Shown here: one piece after another, positions 17,829 to 26,572 of the stretch
Numbering within the stretch: the stretch's first letter is position 1
How the letters are laid out: the number at the start of each line of letters is the position of its first letter
Assembly: GCA_019114585.1 (NCBI GenBank)
Contig: DXFE01000048.1
Location: 1-64,000 of the forward strand
DNA length: 64,000 nucleotides
Direction of reading: 5' to 3'
DNA from: Gemmiger_A avium
GTDB lineage: Bacteria; Bacillota; Clostridia; Oscillospirales; Ruminococcaceae
Translations under genes and position numbers: made by a program
Notes under the pieces: model-generated
What the model was told of the DNA's origin: nothing
What the model saw: the letters and a program-made list of their open reading frames with translations, nothing else
Database searches by the model: none

Positions 17829-19109
17829 TCAGTTATCCACACCGTTGGCTTCTTTTTCGGCTTCGGCGTCGGCATCCAGCTGGCCCATATACTGCACGTT
17901 GGGATCGGTGGGGGTGCTGGAAGTGGTGCCCCACTCAGCCAGTTCAAGCTGTTCGGCGGGGACCTGTTCGCCGTAGGTGCGGAAGTAGGTGTTGAGCAGA
18001 TCGGCGGTGCCTACCGGGTCGGCCACCACCACCGATTGTTTGTTGTAGGGCTGACCGTTGTACACCGGCATCTGGCAGATCATCATGTCGGCGGAATCCA
18101 CCTGCAGCAGGGACAGGCCCACGCTGGCGATGGTACCGGCAGGCATATCGGTGGTCAGATACTTGACCGCCACCGGAACCATCTTGATCAGATCGCCCGC
18201 GGTCAGGGTGCGGAGCCGGCGGAACAGCGCCGCATAGAAGTTGCGCTGCATATTCAGGCGGTCGATGTCGCTGTTGGCATAGCCCTCGCCATAACGGCAG
18301 CGAACAAAGAACTCGGCCGCGTCGCCGTCCAGGGTGCGCACACCCTCCTTGATGGTACTGCCCTTGAAGGAAATGTCATGGGGCACATAGACCTCAATGC
18401 CGCCGAACAGGTCCACGATCTCTTTCAGGGACTGCATGTCGATGGTGGCGTAGTAGTCCACCGGCAGCTTGAGCTGGTCGCTGATCAGCTGGGCCAGGCT
18501 GGGAATGCCGTCGTTGCGCAGGGCCACCGCGTTGATCTTGCCGGTGGTACCGGCGATCTCGCCCACGAAGGTATCCCGGGGAATCTGCAGCATGTTGACC
18601 TTCTTATTCTTTACGTCAAAGTTGACATAAAGGATCATATCGGTCATGCCGTCGTTGGAGCTTGCGTCGTTGGAATAGGTTCGGCCCTCTTCGTAGTCGA
18701 TACCGCAGACCAGCACGTTGACCACGTCGCCCCGGTATTCCTCAGCGGTGCGGATCTCTTCGGAAATGGACTGGGACGGGTTTTCGGGGGCGATATTGCT
18801 CATAACCCAGTGGTACACGCCCGCACCGGCGCCGACCAGCAGAACCAGGATCACCAGCAGGGTGACGAAGATATAAAAGCCGCAGCCGTGCTTTTTCTTT
18901 TTGTTCTGGCCGCGGCGCGGGGCGCTGTGCGCGGGTGCGCTGTGGGCAGGCGCCCGGTGGGTACCCTGGGAACTGCCCCGGGCAGACGCGGTGTAAACGG
19001 TACGGGCGGACGAGGTGTGCACGGTGCGGCGGGCCGGAGAACCGGAACCGCTGCCGGTGCCGCGGGCGCCGCCGGTATTCAGCCGGCGGGGCTGTTGGTT
19101 ATTGCTCAT
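17829..19109 (-). CDS. LytR-CpsA-Psr (LCP) family cell-wall glycopolymer transferase
   Basis: A 426-residue membrane protein. A basic, low-complexity cytoplasmic N-terminus (about 70 residues, Ser/Thr/Arg/Ala-rich) precedes one transmembrane helix (CGFYIFVTLLVILVLLVGAG, about residues 78-98). The extracellular LCP domain follows, with MLQIPRDTFV, KINAVALRNDG and CRYGEGYANSDIDRLNMQRN, which hold the conserved Arg/Asp positions. LCP proteins transfer lipid-linked teichoic acids or capsule chains to peptidoglycan. It starts two bases after the nadD-yqeK stop. It could act on the polysaccharide made by the cluster at 1-12 kb, but this is inference. Confidence 0.93.
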   Translation of the reverse strand: MSNNQQPRRLNTGGARGTGSGSGSPARRTVHTSSARTVYTASARGSSQGTHRAPAHSAPAHSAPRRGQNKKKKHGCGFYIFVTLLVILVLLVGAGAGVYHWVMSNIAPENPSQSISEEIRTAEEYRGDVVNVLVCGIDYEEGRTYSNDASSNDGMTDMILYVNFDVKNKKVNMLQIPRDTFVGEIAGTTGKINAVALRNDGIPSLAQLISDQLKLPVDYYATIDMQSLKEIVDLFGGIEVYVPHDISFKGSTIKEGVRTLDGDAAEFFVRCRYGEGYANSDIDRLNMQRNFYAALFRRLRTLTAGDLIKMVPVAVKYLTTDMPAGTIASVGLSLLQVDSADMMICQMPVYNGQPYNKQSVVVADPVGTADLLNTYFRTYGEQVPAEQLELAEWGTTSSTPTDPNVQYMGQLDADAEAEKEANGVDN

Positions 19110-19111
19110 GT

Positions 19112-20278
19112 TCAGAAAGCCTCCAGATGATAGGGTCGCCGCAATTCGTCATAGGCCGCCAGGCTCACCGGGTCGATGGGCTTGTTCTGCTGGCGCATCC
19201 ACAGGATATTCTGCCCCAGGCTTACCGCCATAGCCCGGTCCAGATCCTGGGCCAGCAGGGCGCGCAGCCAGTCTACCTCAGGGTAACTGCGCTCGGCGCT
19301 GCACATATCGGCCAGGTAGATGATCTTGTCCAGCCGGGTCATGCCCGGTTTTCCGGCAGTGTGGTTGGCGATGGCGCTCAGGACCTCCTCGTCCTGCACG
19401 CCCCACCGGTGCTGTGCCAGAAGCGCCGCGCAGATCCCGTGCCACACGGGCACCGGCCGCTGGGCGGCACCTTTTGCTATTATAGCATTATCCTGCAATA
19501 TCTGCAATAATTCCGCCTTGGGGCGTTCTTTTGCGATATCGTGCAGCAGAGCGGCCAGGGCCGCCTTGTCCGGGTCGGCCCCGTACTGCTTTGCCAGCTT
19601 GACCGCCAGCTTTTTCACGTTGAGGGTATGGGTATACCGCTTATCGCTCAGGGTACGCTTGGCCAGGCGGCGGGCCCCCTCGATGGAGATGGTGGGATGG
19701 GGCCGGTACAGATCGTACCGGCGGATGATCTCCCGGGCCTGGGGCGGGATGTTCTTGCGGCCGCGGCCGCTGCGGATCTCGCTGCTGGACACTTCCAGCG
19801 GGGTGCCGCCGGCAAATACCACCCGGCCGCCCTTCTGTTCCAGCCCGGCCGCGGCGGCAGCCAGCTGTTCCTCGTCCCCTTCCCGGCGGCTCTGTACCAC
19901 CAGAATGGTGCAGGCCAGCAGCTGCTGCCAGTCCTTCCACCCGGTAAAGGATAGCAGCATGTCGCTGCCCACCGTGAGGAAGATCTGCGCGCCGGGGAAC
20001 CGGTTTTCCAGCATGGCCACCGTGTCGATGGTGTAGCTGGCGCCGCCCCGCTCGATCTCCCAGCTGCTGACCTCCAGATCAGGGAAGATGGGCTCGAAGC
20101 AGCGGCACATGGCCAGGCGCAGATCCGGCGCGGTGGTGCTGGGGCTCTTGTGGGGCGGCAGGCAGGCGGGCATCACCACCACCCAGTCGGGCGCGACGGC
20201 CCGGATGGCCTGCTGCAGCAGATGGATATGGCCGTTGTGGGGCGGATCAAAGGTGCCCCCGAACAGCAGAACTCGCAT
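19112..20278 (-). CDS. nadD: NadD-YqeK fusion: nicotinate-nucleotide adenylyltransferase plus HD-domain Ap4A hydrolase
   Basis: A 388-residue two-domain protein. Residues 1 to about 190 are NadD, with the nucleotidyltransferase motif FGGTFDPPHNGH at residues 6-17 and SSSEIRSGRGRKNIPPQARE at the second nucleotide-binding site. It converts nicotinate mononucleotide and ATP to deamido-NAD. Residues from about 200 on are a YqeK-type HD domain, with YTHTLNVKKLA, LLHDIAKERPK and YLADMCSAERSYP; YqeK enzymes hydrolyse Ap4A symmetrically. In many Firmicutes these are adjacent separate genes. Here one uninterrupted frame joins them, and no internal start with a clear ribosome site was seen. Confidence 0.93.
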   Translation of the reverse strand: MRVLLFGGTFDPPHNGHIHLLQQAIRAVAPDWVVVMPACLPPHKSPSTTAPDLRLAMCRCFEPIFPDLEVSSWEIERGGASYTIDTVAMLENRFPGAQIFLTVGSDMLLSFTGWKDWQQLLACTILVVQSRREGDEEQLAAAAAGLEQKGGRVVFAGGTPLEVSSSEIRSGRGRKNIPPQAREIIRRYDLYRPHPTISIEGARRLAKRTLSDKRYTHTLNVKKLAVKLAKQYGADPDKAALAALLHDIAKERPKAELLQILQDNAIIAKGAAQRPVPVWHGICAALLAQHRWGVQDEEVLSAIANHTAGKPGMTRLDKIIYLADMCSAERSYPEVDWLRALLAQDLDRAMAVSLGQNILWMRQQNKPIDPVSLAAYDELRRPYHLEAF

Positions 20279-20293
20279 AACAAACGCCGCCTT

Positions 20294-20590
20294 TTACTTC
20301 AGGATATCGGTGAATTTGCTGTCCTTATCCTTCTGCAGGAACAGCACAAACTTGGAGCCGATCACCTGCACCACTTCGGCGCCGGTGGCTTCGGCCAGAA
20401 CGTTGGCGGCCTCGCGGGCGCTGTACAGGCTGTTGTCCAGCACCTTCATCTTGATCAGTTCCCGGGCGGCCAGACAGTCGGCGGTGGACTTGATCAGGGT
20501 TTCGTCGATCTCCCCTTTGCCCACCTGAAAGACCGGGTCCAGGGTGTTGGCGGCGCCGCGCAGGGCCGCCCGCTGTTTGCTGGTAAGCAT
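20294..20590 (-). CDS. yhbY: YhbY/CRM-domain RNA-binding protein
   Basis: A 98-residue single CRM-domain protein, typical of YhbY, which associates with pre-50S ribosomal subunits. It begins MLTSKQRAALRGAANTLDPV and contains FQVGKGEIDETLIKSTADCL and VVQVIGSKFVLFL, the family pattern with the conserved GKGE-like turn. The start has AAGGAG nine bases upstream. It lies 15 bases before nadD-yqeK, as in many Firmicutes. Confidence 0.95.
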   Translation of the reverse strand: MLTSKQRAALRGAANTLDPVFQVGKGEIDETLIKSTADCLAARELIKMKVLDNSLYSAREAANVLAEATGAEVVQVIGSKFVLFLQKDKDSKFTDILK

Positions 20591-20649
20591 GAATTTCTTC
20601 TCCTTGTCAACTCACGCGCCCACGGCGGGGCGCTGGGCCTGGATTCGGA

Positions 20650-21294
20650 TTATACGGATTCGCAGCCGGCCAGAAATTCCGGCAGCGCCTGCTGCAGCCG
20701 GGCCAGGGCGTGGCCCCGGTGGCTGATGGCGTCCTTCTGCTCATCGGCCAGCTCGGCGTAGGTAAGCCCCTCGCTGTTGGGGCGGGTGGTGCCGTCCGGC
20801 AGGCCCACCCCGTCGGGCACAAAGAGCGGATCGTAGCCGAAGCCGTTGGTACCCCGGCGCTCGAAGATCACCCGGCCCGGGCAGTCGCCGGTGACCACCA
20901 GATCCCGCCCGTCGGGCATCCACAGGCAGACCGCCGACACAAAGCGGGCGGTGCGCTGCCCTTCCGGCACATCGGCCAGTTCGGCCAGCAGCTTGTCATT
21001 GTTGGCCTCGTCGTCCCCGTGGCGGCCGCAGTACCGGGCGCTGTAGACGCCGGGCGCGCCGCCCAGCGCGTCCACCTCCAGGCCGGAGTCATCGGCCACG
21101 GTGGGCAGACCCGCCAGGGCGCTGATGGTTTGGGCCTTGATGCGGGCATTCTCCGCAAAGGTGGTGCCGGTCTCTTCCGGCTCGCAGGTGATGCCCAGCT
21201 CCTTCTGGCTTTTGACCTGATGGCCCTGGGCCTCCAGAATGCGGCGCAGTTCCTTGAGTTTGCCGGCGTTGCCGGTGGCGGCGCAGATCAGCAT
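20650..21294 (-). CDS. rdgB: XTP/dITP diphosphatase (RdgB/HAM1 family)
   Basis: A 214-residue nucleotide house-cleaning enzyme that hydrolyses non-canonical purine triphosphates to monophosphates. Motifs are ATGNAGKLKEL at the start, ADDSGLEVDALGGAPGVYSA (metal and purine site), and TNGFGYDPLFVPDG and ISHRGHALARL near the C-terminus. Its length is near the family norm of about 200. The start has AAAGGAG eight bases upstream. Confidence 0.96.
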   Translation of the reverse strand: MLICAATGNAGKLKELRRILEAQGHQVKSQKELGITCEPEETGTTFAENARIKAQTISALAGLPTVADDSGLEVDALGGAPGVYSARYCGRHGDDEANNDKLLAELADVPEGQRTARFVSAVCLWMPDGRDLVVTGDCPGRVIFERRGTNGFGYDPLFVPDGVGLPDGTTRPNSEGLTYAELADEQKDAISHRGHALARLQQALPEFLAGCESV

Positions 21295-21380
21295 GGGGAG
21301 GGCTCCTTTCTTAAGTACGAATCGGCCGGCGCTATCGTTGCGGCCGTTTTGTGAACATTTTGAAAATTTGCCGGCGGGGT

Positions 21381-22301
21381 TTACTTCTCCCCGCCCAGCA
21401 GACCGTCCGCAAAGGCGCGGGGATCGAACTCCATCAGGTCGTCGATGCCCTCGCCCACCCCCACGAACCGGACCGGCAGGCCCAGCTTATCCTTGACGGC
21501 GATGACGCTGCCGCCCTTGGCGGTGCCGTCCAGCTTGGTGAGGATGATACCGGTGGCCCCGGCGGCGTCGATGAACTGGCTGGCCTGGTTGATGGCGTTC
21601 TGGCCGGTGATGGCGTCCAGTACCAGGAAGGTCTCCACGCTGGCGGTCTCGCTGGCCTTTTTCACCGAACGGCTGATCTTGGAAAGCTCGTCCATCAGGT
21701 TCTTTTTGTTATGCAGGCGGCCGGCGGTATCGCAGATGACCAGGTCATAGCCCCGGGCCTCGGCGGACTTGACCGCGTCGAAGATCACGGCGGCGGGGTC
21801 GGCCCCCTCGCCCGCCTTGACGATGGGCACACCGGCCCGGCCGGCCCAGACCTCCAGCTGTTCGGTGGCGGCGGCGCGGAAGGTATCGCCCGCGGCCAGC
21901 ATGACCTTACGGCCCTGGCCCTTGTACAGGGCGGCCAGCTTGGCGATGCTGGTGGTCTTGCCCACCCCGTTGACCCCGATCACCAGCACCACGGCCGGAT
22001 GACCGGACAGATCCAGCGGACGGTCGGCGGCCAGATGCTCGGCCACCAGGTCTTTCAGGGTTTCCAGCGCTTCTTCGCCGGTGCGGATGTGGCGGCTTTC
22101 CACCGTGCGGCGCAGCTGTTCCACCAGCTGGAAAGCGGTGTCGGCCCCCACGTCGGCCAAAATCAGCTGTTCCTCCAGCTCATCGTACAGATCGTCGGTG
22201 ATCTGGCTGCCGATCAGTTTGTTGCGGATCGCGCCGAAAAAGCCCGTGCGGGTCTTTTTCAGGCCGTCGTCCAGTTTTTTCTTGTTGCCAAACAGGCCCA
22301 T
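21381..22301 (-). CDS. ftsY: Signal recognition particle receptor FtsY
   Basis: A 306-residue SRP GTPase that receives ribosome-SRP complexes at the membrane. It has only the N and G domains, with no long acidic A domain. Motifs are VNGVGKTTSIAKLA (G1), DTFRAAATEQLEVW, VICDTAGRLHNK (G3) and LTKLDGTAKGG (G4). The chosen start is the ATG at 22301, eight bases from AAGGAGG; a GTG nine bases further up sits on the ribosome site itself. It follows smc by 22 bases. Confidence 0.96.
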   Translation of the reverse strand: MGLFGNKKKLDDGLKKTRTGFFGAIRNKLIGSQITDDLYDELEEQLILADVGADTAFQLVEQLRRTVESRHIRTGEEALETLKDLVAEHLAADRPLDLSGHPAVVLVIGVNGVGKTTSIAKLAALYKGQGRKVMLAAGDTFRAAATEQLEVWAGRAGVPIVKAGEGADPAAVIFDAVKSAEARGYDLVICDTAGRLHNKKNLMDELSKISRSVKKASETASVETFLVLDAITGQNAINQASQFIDAAGATGIILTKLDGTAKGGSVIAVKDKLGLPVRFVGVGEGIDDLMEFDPRAFADGLLGGEK

Positions 22302-22323
22302 GATGGGCACCTCCTTACACAGA

Positions 22324-25300
22324 TCAGGATACCAGGGTGGCGTCCACCTCGTCCAGGTCCAGACGCAGCAGCTTGGACACGCCGTCCTCCTGCATGGTCA
22401 CACCGTAGAGCACGTCGGCAGCTTCCATGGTGCCGCGGCGGTGGGTGATGACGATGAACTGGGTGCGGTCCGAAATGCGGCGCAGGTACTGGGCGTACCG
22501 GGCCACGTTCACGTCGTCCAGCGCGGCCTCGATCTCGTCCAGGATGCAGAAGGGCGAGGGGTTGACCGCCAGGATGGCGAAGTAGATGCAGATGGCCACC
22601 AGCGACTGCTCGCCGCCGGAAAGGGCCGCCAGGTTCTTGATGACCTTGCCCGGCGGGGAGACCTGGATGTCGATGCCGCTTTCCAGCACGTTCTCCTCGT
22701 CCGACAGGGTCAGCCGGGCGGTGCCGCCGCCGAACAGTTCGGCAAAGATGCGGGCAAAGTTGATGTTGATCTGCTTGAAGTTGGCGGTGAAGATCTCCTT
22801 CATCTCCCCGGCCAGCTCGGCGATCAGGCGGGTCAGCTCGGCCTTGCTCTTTTCCACATCCCGCACCTGGCTGCGCAGAAATTCAAACCGCTCGCTGACC
22901 TCGGCGTATTCCTCAATGGCGCCCACGTTCACGTTGCCCAGCGCCCGGATCTTGCCCCGCAGCTCCTGCACCTCCCGGCGCAGGTCGGCGGCGCTTTCAA
23001 AGGGCACGCACTGGCCCTCCGCATCGTGGGGGGTCAGCTGGTATTCCTCCCAGAGCTTGGCCACCGTCTGGTCGTAATCGGTCTCGGCGGCGGCTTTGCG
23101 TTCGGTCAGGCGGGCCATCTCCTGGCTCATCTTTTCCCGCTGGTCGGTCACATTGCGGGACTGCTGGGACTGCCTGGTGGTGAGGCCCTCCTGGATCATG
23201 CGGGCCTCGGTGGCGGCGCGGATGGCCTGCTCCACCTGGTTGATCCGCTCGTTGGCAGCGGCCTTTTCCGCCTGGATGGCGGCCACGTCCGCCCGGTTCT
23301 TCTCGTTGAGCTGCTCCAGCGCGCCGATGCTGCGTGCCAGTTCCCGGGCGCGGGCGGCGTTCTCGCCGGTACGGCTTTCCAGGTTCTCGATGGCAGCCCG
23401 GTGCATGTCCCCGTCCTTTTCCGCGCCCAGACGGGCCAGACGCTTCTCGCTCAGCTCGTCGGACAGGCGGGCCCGGGTGGCCAGGAACTCGTCGTCGCTG
23501 CCGGCCAGGTCGGCCAGCTGGGCTTCCAGATGGGCGATTTCCTCCCCCAGCCGGGCATCCTCTTCGGCGGCGGTCTGGGCCTGGGCACGGGCAGACTCGA
23601 TGCGCCCGGCCAGCTGCTCGTTCTCGGCCTCCAGCCCGGCCAGGGTCTCGTCGGCCTGGGCCAGGGCGTTTTTCAGCCGCTCGCACTCCATCTCGGCGCG
23701 GATCTTGTCCCCGCCGGCGGTGATGGCTTCGCTGCCGGTGGCGGTGAGCTCGGCGGTGAGGGCGTCCACCTCGGCTTTCCACTTGTCGGTGGATTCCCGG
23801 GCCTGCTCCTGCTTTTTATCCAGTGCTTCCAGCTTGGCTTTCAGTTCGTCGATCTCCTGCTTGCGGCTGAACACGCCCGCGGTGCGGGACACGCTGCCGC
23901 CGGTGAAGGAACCGCCCGCGTTGACCACCTGGCCGTCCACCGTGACCACCCGGTTGCGGTAGCGCAGTTCCCGGGCCACGCGGCTGGCCTCGTTGATGTC
24001 TTCCACCACGATGATGCGGCCAAGCAGGTTATCCACCACGGCGGCGTAGCGGGCGTCGGCCTGCACCAGGTCGGCGGCCACCCGGGCCCCGGCGGGCAGC
24101 GGGCCGGAGAACCGGCTGCCCTGCACCGTATCCAGCGGCAGGAAGGTGGCGCGGCCGGATTTGGTATCCCGCAAAAAGGCGATGGCCGCTTTGGCGGAGG
24201 TTTCCCCTTCCACCACGATGTTCTGCATGGCAAAGCCCAGGGCGGTCTCGATGGCCACCTCATACCCCGGTTCCACCGTGAGCACCGTGCCCACCGGGCC
24301 GATGATGCCCCGCAGCCGCCGTTCCCGGGCGGCGCGCATGACGGTTTTGACGCTCTGCTGGAAACCGTCCATATTCCGTTCCAGGTCCCGCAGCACCTGC
24401 AGCCGCTGCTGGGCGGCCTCGGCCTGCCGCTGCAGGGACTGCTCGGCCGCGTCGGCCTGTTCCAGCTGACGGCGGCGGCTGTCCAGCTTCAGCTGCAGGC
24501 CGCCCTTGATGTTCTCCAGCCTTGTGACCGTCTCGCACACCTGGGCCAGATAGGCTTCGGTATCGGCCTGCTCGGTGCGCAAAGCCTCCCGCTGGGCGCG
24601 GGCGGTTTCCAGTTCCGCGGCGGCGGCGGTCTGCCGCTCCCGGGCCTGTTCCCCGGCGCCGGCGGCGGACGCCGCCTGCACCCGCAGGCCGGTCTGCCGG
24701 TCGGTCAGTTCCGCCAGCTGGGCGGTCAGCTGACCCCGGCGCTCGCCGGTGGCCTGGCTGCCCTCCTGGATCTGGCGCAGACGCTCCTCCAGGCGGGCAA
24801 TGGCCTCGTCCAGCTGGGCGCACCGGGCGGCGGCCTCCTCACAGGCGGCCTGCTTCTCGGCGATCTGGGCCGCGATGGCCTCCTTGCCCGCCTGCCCCTG
24901 CTCGATCTCTCCGCGCAGGGAGGCGATGGTGGTTTCGTTATGGGCGATGTCATTGTTCAGCACGGCGATGCGGCTGTCGCTGCCGGCCATCTCCTCGGTG
25001 ATGGCCCGGATGTCCGCGTTGCGCCGCTCGATCTCCACCGTGTACTGCTGCACCCGGCGGCGGATCTCCTCGGTCTCGGCGTCGATGGACTCCAGCTCGA
25101 CGGTGAGCCGGTCGTAGTCCGCCTGGGCGGTCTCGAACCGGCGCTGCTGTTCCCGCACCGTTTCCCGGCTGCGGCGGATGTTGTCCACCCAGAGGGTGAT
25201 CTCCCGCTCCTTGCGGCGGGCGCTCAGTTCCAGGAACTGCTGCGCCTTCTGGCTCTCCTTTTCCAGGGGGCCCACCCGGGATTCCAGTTCGGCCAGAATA

Positions 25301-25881
25301 TCCCGCAGACGGACCAGGTTGTCCTCGGCCCCGGCCAGACGGCGCTCGGCCTCGTTTTTCCGGTACCGGTAGCGGGCAATGCCGGAGGCCTCCTCAAAGA
25401 TCTCCCGGCGCTCGTTGCTTTTGGCGCCCACGATCTCGGCGATGCGGCCCTGGCTGATGATGGAGTAGCCGTCCCGGCCCACGCCGGTGTCCAGAAACAG
25501 CTCGTAGATATCCTTGAGCCGCACGTTCTGGCCGTTGATGGTGTACTCGCTTTCGCCGCTGCGGTAGTACCGGCGGCCGATGGTCACCTGATCCGCGTCC
25601 ACGTCGATGCGGCGGTCCAGGTTGTCCATGGTCAGGTTGACCATGGCGTAGCCCATGGCGCCCCGGGTCTGGGTGCCGCCAAAGATCACGTCCTCCATCT
25701 TGCCCGCACCGCGCAGCTGCTTGGAGCTGGTTTCGCCCAGCACCCAGCGGATGGCGTCGGATATATTGCTTTTGCCGGAACCGTTGGGCCCCACCACGGC
25801 GGTGATGCCCGGCCCGATCTTGATCTTGGTGCGATCCGGGAAACTTTTGAAGCCCTGGATCTCCAGTTCCTGTAATACCAT
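22324..25881 (-). CDS. smc: Chromosome segregation protein SMC
   Basis: An 1185-residue structural-maintenance-of-chromosomes ATPase, close to the usual 1180-1200. The N-terminal head has GPNGSGKSNISDAI (Walker A, about residues 31-44). Two long Glu/Arg/Ala-rich coiled coils flank a hinge around residues 520-660 (RLRGIIGPVGTVLTVEPGYE). The C-terminal head has ALSGGEQSLVAI (signature) and PFCILDEIEAALDDVNV (Walker B). SMC works with ScpA and ScpB, which are not in the window. The start has TTAGGAG seven bases upstream. The order rnc-smc-ftsY is conserved in Firmicutes. Confidence 0.98.
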   Translation of the reverse strand: MVLQELEIQGFKSFPDRTKIKIGPGITAVVGPNGSGKSNISDAIRWVLGETSSKQLRGAGKMEDVIFGGTQTRGAMGYAMVNLTMDNLDRRIDVDADQVTIGRRYYRSGESEYTINGQNVRLKDIYELFLDTGVGRDGYSIISQGRIAEIVGAKSNERREIFEEASGIARYRYRKNEAERRLAGAEDNLVRLRDILAELESRVGPLEKESQKAQQFLELSARRKEREITLWVDNIRRSRETVREQQRRFETAQADYDRLTVELESIDAETEEIRRRVQQYTVEIERRNADIRAITEEMAGSDSRIAVLNNDIAHNETTIASLRGEIEQGQAGKEAIAAQIAEKQAACEEAAARCAQLDEAIARLEERLRQIQEGSQATGERRGQLTAQLAELTDRQTGLRVQAASAAGAGEQARERQTAAAAELETARAQREALRTEQADTEAYLAQVCETVTRLENIKGGLQLKLDSRRRQLEQADAAEQSLQRQAEAAQQRLQVLRDLERNMDGFQQSVKTVMRAARERRLRGIIGPVGTVLTVEPGYEVAIETALGFAMQNIVVEGETSAKAAIAFLRDTKSGRATFLPLDTVQGSRFSGPLPAGARVAADLVQADARYAAVVDNLLGRIIVVEDINEASRVARELRYRNRVVTVDGQVVNAGGSFTGGSVSRTAGVFSRKQEIDELKAKLEALDKKQEQARESTDKWKAEVDALTAELTATGSEAITAGGDKIRAEMECERLKNALAQADETLAGLEAENEQLAGRIESARAQAQTAAEEDARLGEEIAHLEAQLADLAGSDDEFLATRARLSDELSEKRLARLGAEKDGDMHRAAIENLESRTGENAARARELARSIGALEQLNEKNRADVAAIQAEKAAANERINQVEQAIRAATEARMIQEGLTTRQSQQSRNVTDQREKMSQEMARLTERKAAAETDYDQTVAKLWEEYQLTPHDAEGQCVPFESAADLRREVQELRGKIRALGNVNVGAIEEYAEVSERFEFLRSQVRDVEKSKAELTRLIAELAGEMKEIFTANFKQININFARIFAELFGGGTARLTLSDEENVLESGIDIQVSPPGKVIKNLAALSGGEQSLVAICIYFAILAVNPSPFCILDEIEAALDDVNVARYAQYLRRISDRTQFIVITHRRGTMEAADVLYGVTMQEDGVSKLLRLDLDEVDATLVS

Positions 25882-25906
25882 TCGCGCGCTCCTAACCTAA
25901 ACGGGA

Positions 25907-26572
25907 TCAGGAGGTCAGGCCCATCAGGGCCAGCGCCTCCCGGGCGGCGTGCTGCTCGGCCGCCTTTTTGCTGTGGCCGGACCCCCGGCCGATGCAGTTG
26001 GAGTTCAGATACACCGCCACCACAAACCGCTTGTCATGGTCGGGGCCGGTCTCCTGTTCCACCTCGTAGCGCAGACGCTCCTCGGGGTTCTGCTGGATGA
26101 CCTCCTGCAGCTGGGTCTTGTAGTCGGCCTCGGCGGTCTTGCCCTCGGTGATGAAGGGCAGGATAAAGGCGCGGGCCACCTCGATGCCGCCATCCAGATA
26201 CAAAGCGGCGATCAGCGCCTCAAAGGCGTCGGACACCACGCTGGGCCGGGTGCGGCCGCCGCAGCGTTCCTCGCCCTTGCCCAGACGCAGGTACCGGCCC
26301 AGCTCGATCTCCTGGGCAAAGTTGAACAAAGCGCTCTCACACACCAGGCTGGCCCGGGCGCGGGTGAGTTCCCCTTCCGGCCGGTCCTTCCACTGGTGGA
26401 ACAGATGATCCGCCACCACGATGGAGAGCACGCTGTCCCCCAGAAACTCCAGCCGCTCGTTGTGGTGCACCGGGGTGCGGCTTTCGTTGGCGTAGCTGGT
26501 GTGGGTGAGGGCGGTCGCCAGCAGGGTGGGGTCCTTAAAGGTATAACCGATGGTTTTTTCCAAAGGATGCAT
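25907..26572 (-). CDS. rnc: Ribonuclease III
   Basis: A 221-residue double-strand-specific endoribonuclease. It has the catalytic signature NERLEFLGDSVLSIVVADHL (about residues 39-58), the second acidic site DAFEALIAALYLDGG (about residues 110-125), and a C-terminal dsRNA-binding domain (YKTQLQEVIQQ through GSGHSKKAAEQHAAREAL). It processes rRNA precursors and structured mRNAs. Its ATG shares a base with the plsX stop codon (TAATG), so translation is coupled. Confidence 0.97.
   Translation of the reverse strand: MHPLEKTIGYTFKDPTLLATALTHTSYANESRTPVHHNERLEFLGDSVLSIVVADHLFHQWKDRPEGELTRARASLVCESALFNFAQEIELGRYLRLGKGEERCGGRTRPSVVSDAFEALIAALYLDGGIEVARAFILPFITEGKTAEADYKTQLQEVIQQNPEERLRYEVEQETGPDHDKRFVVAVYLNSNCIGRGSGHSKKAAEQHAAREALALMGLTS

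Noticed and set aside
22081..25875. A 1264-codon open frame on the plus strand opposite smc
   Set aside because: It is a shadow of the high-GC smc gene. The product is Gly/His/Ala/Leu-rich low-complexity sequence with no family pattern, while smc has all motifs on the other strand.
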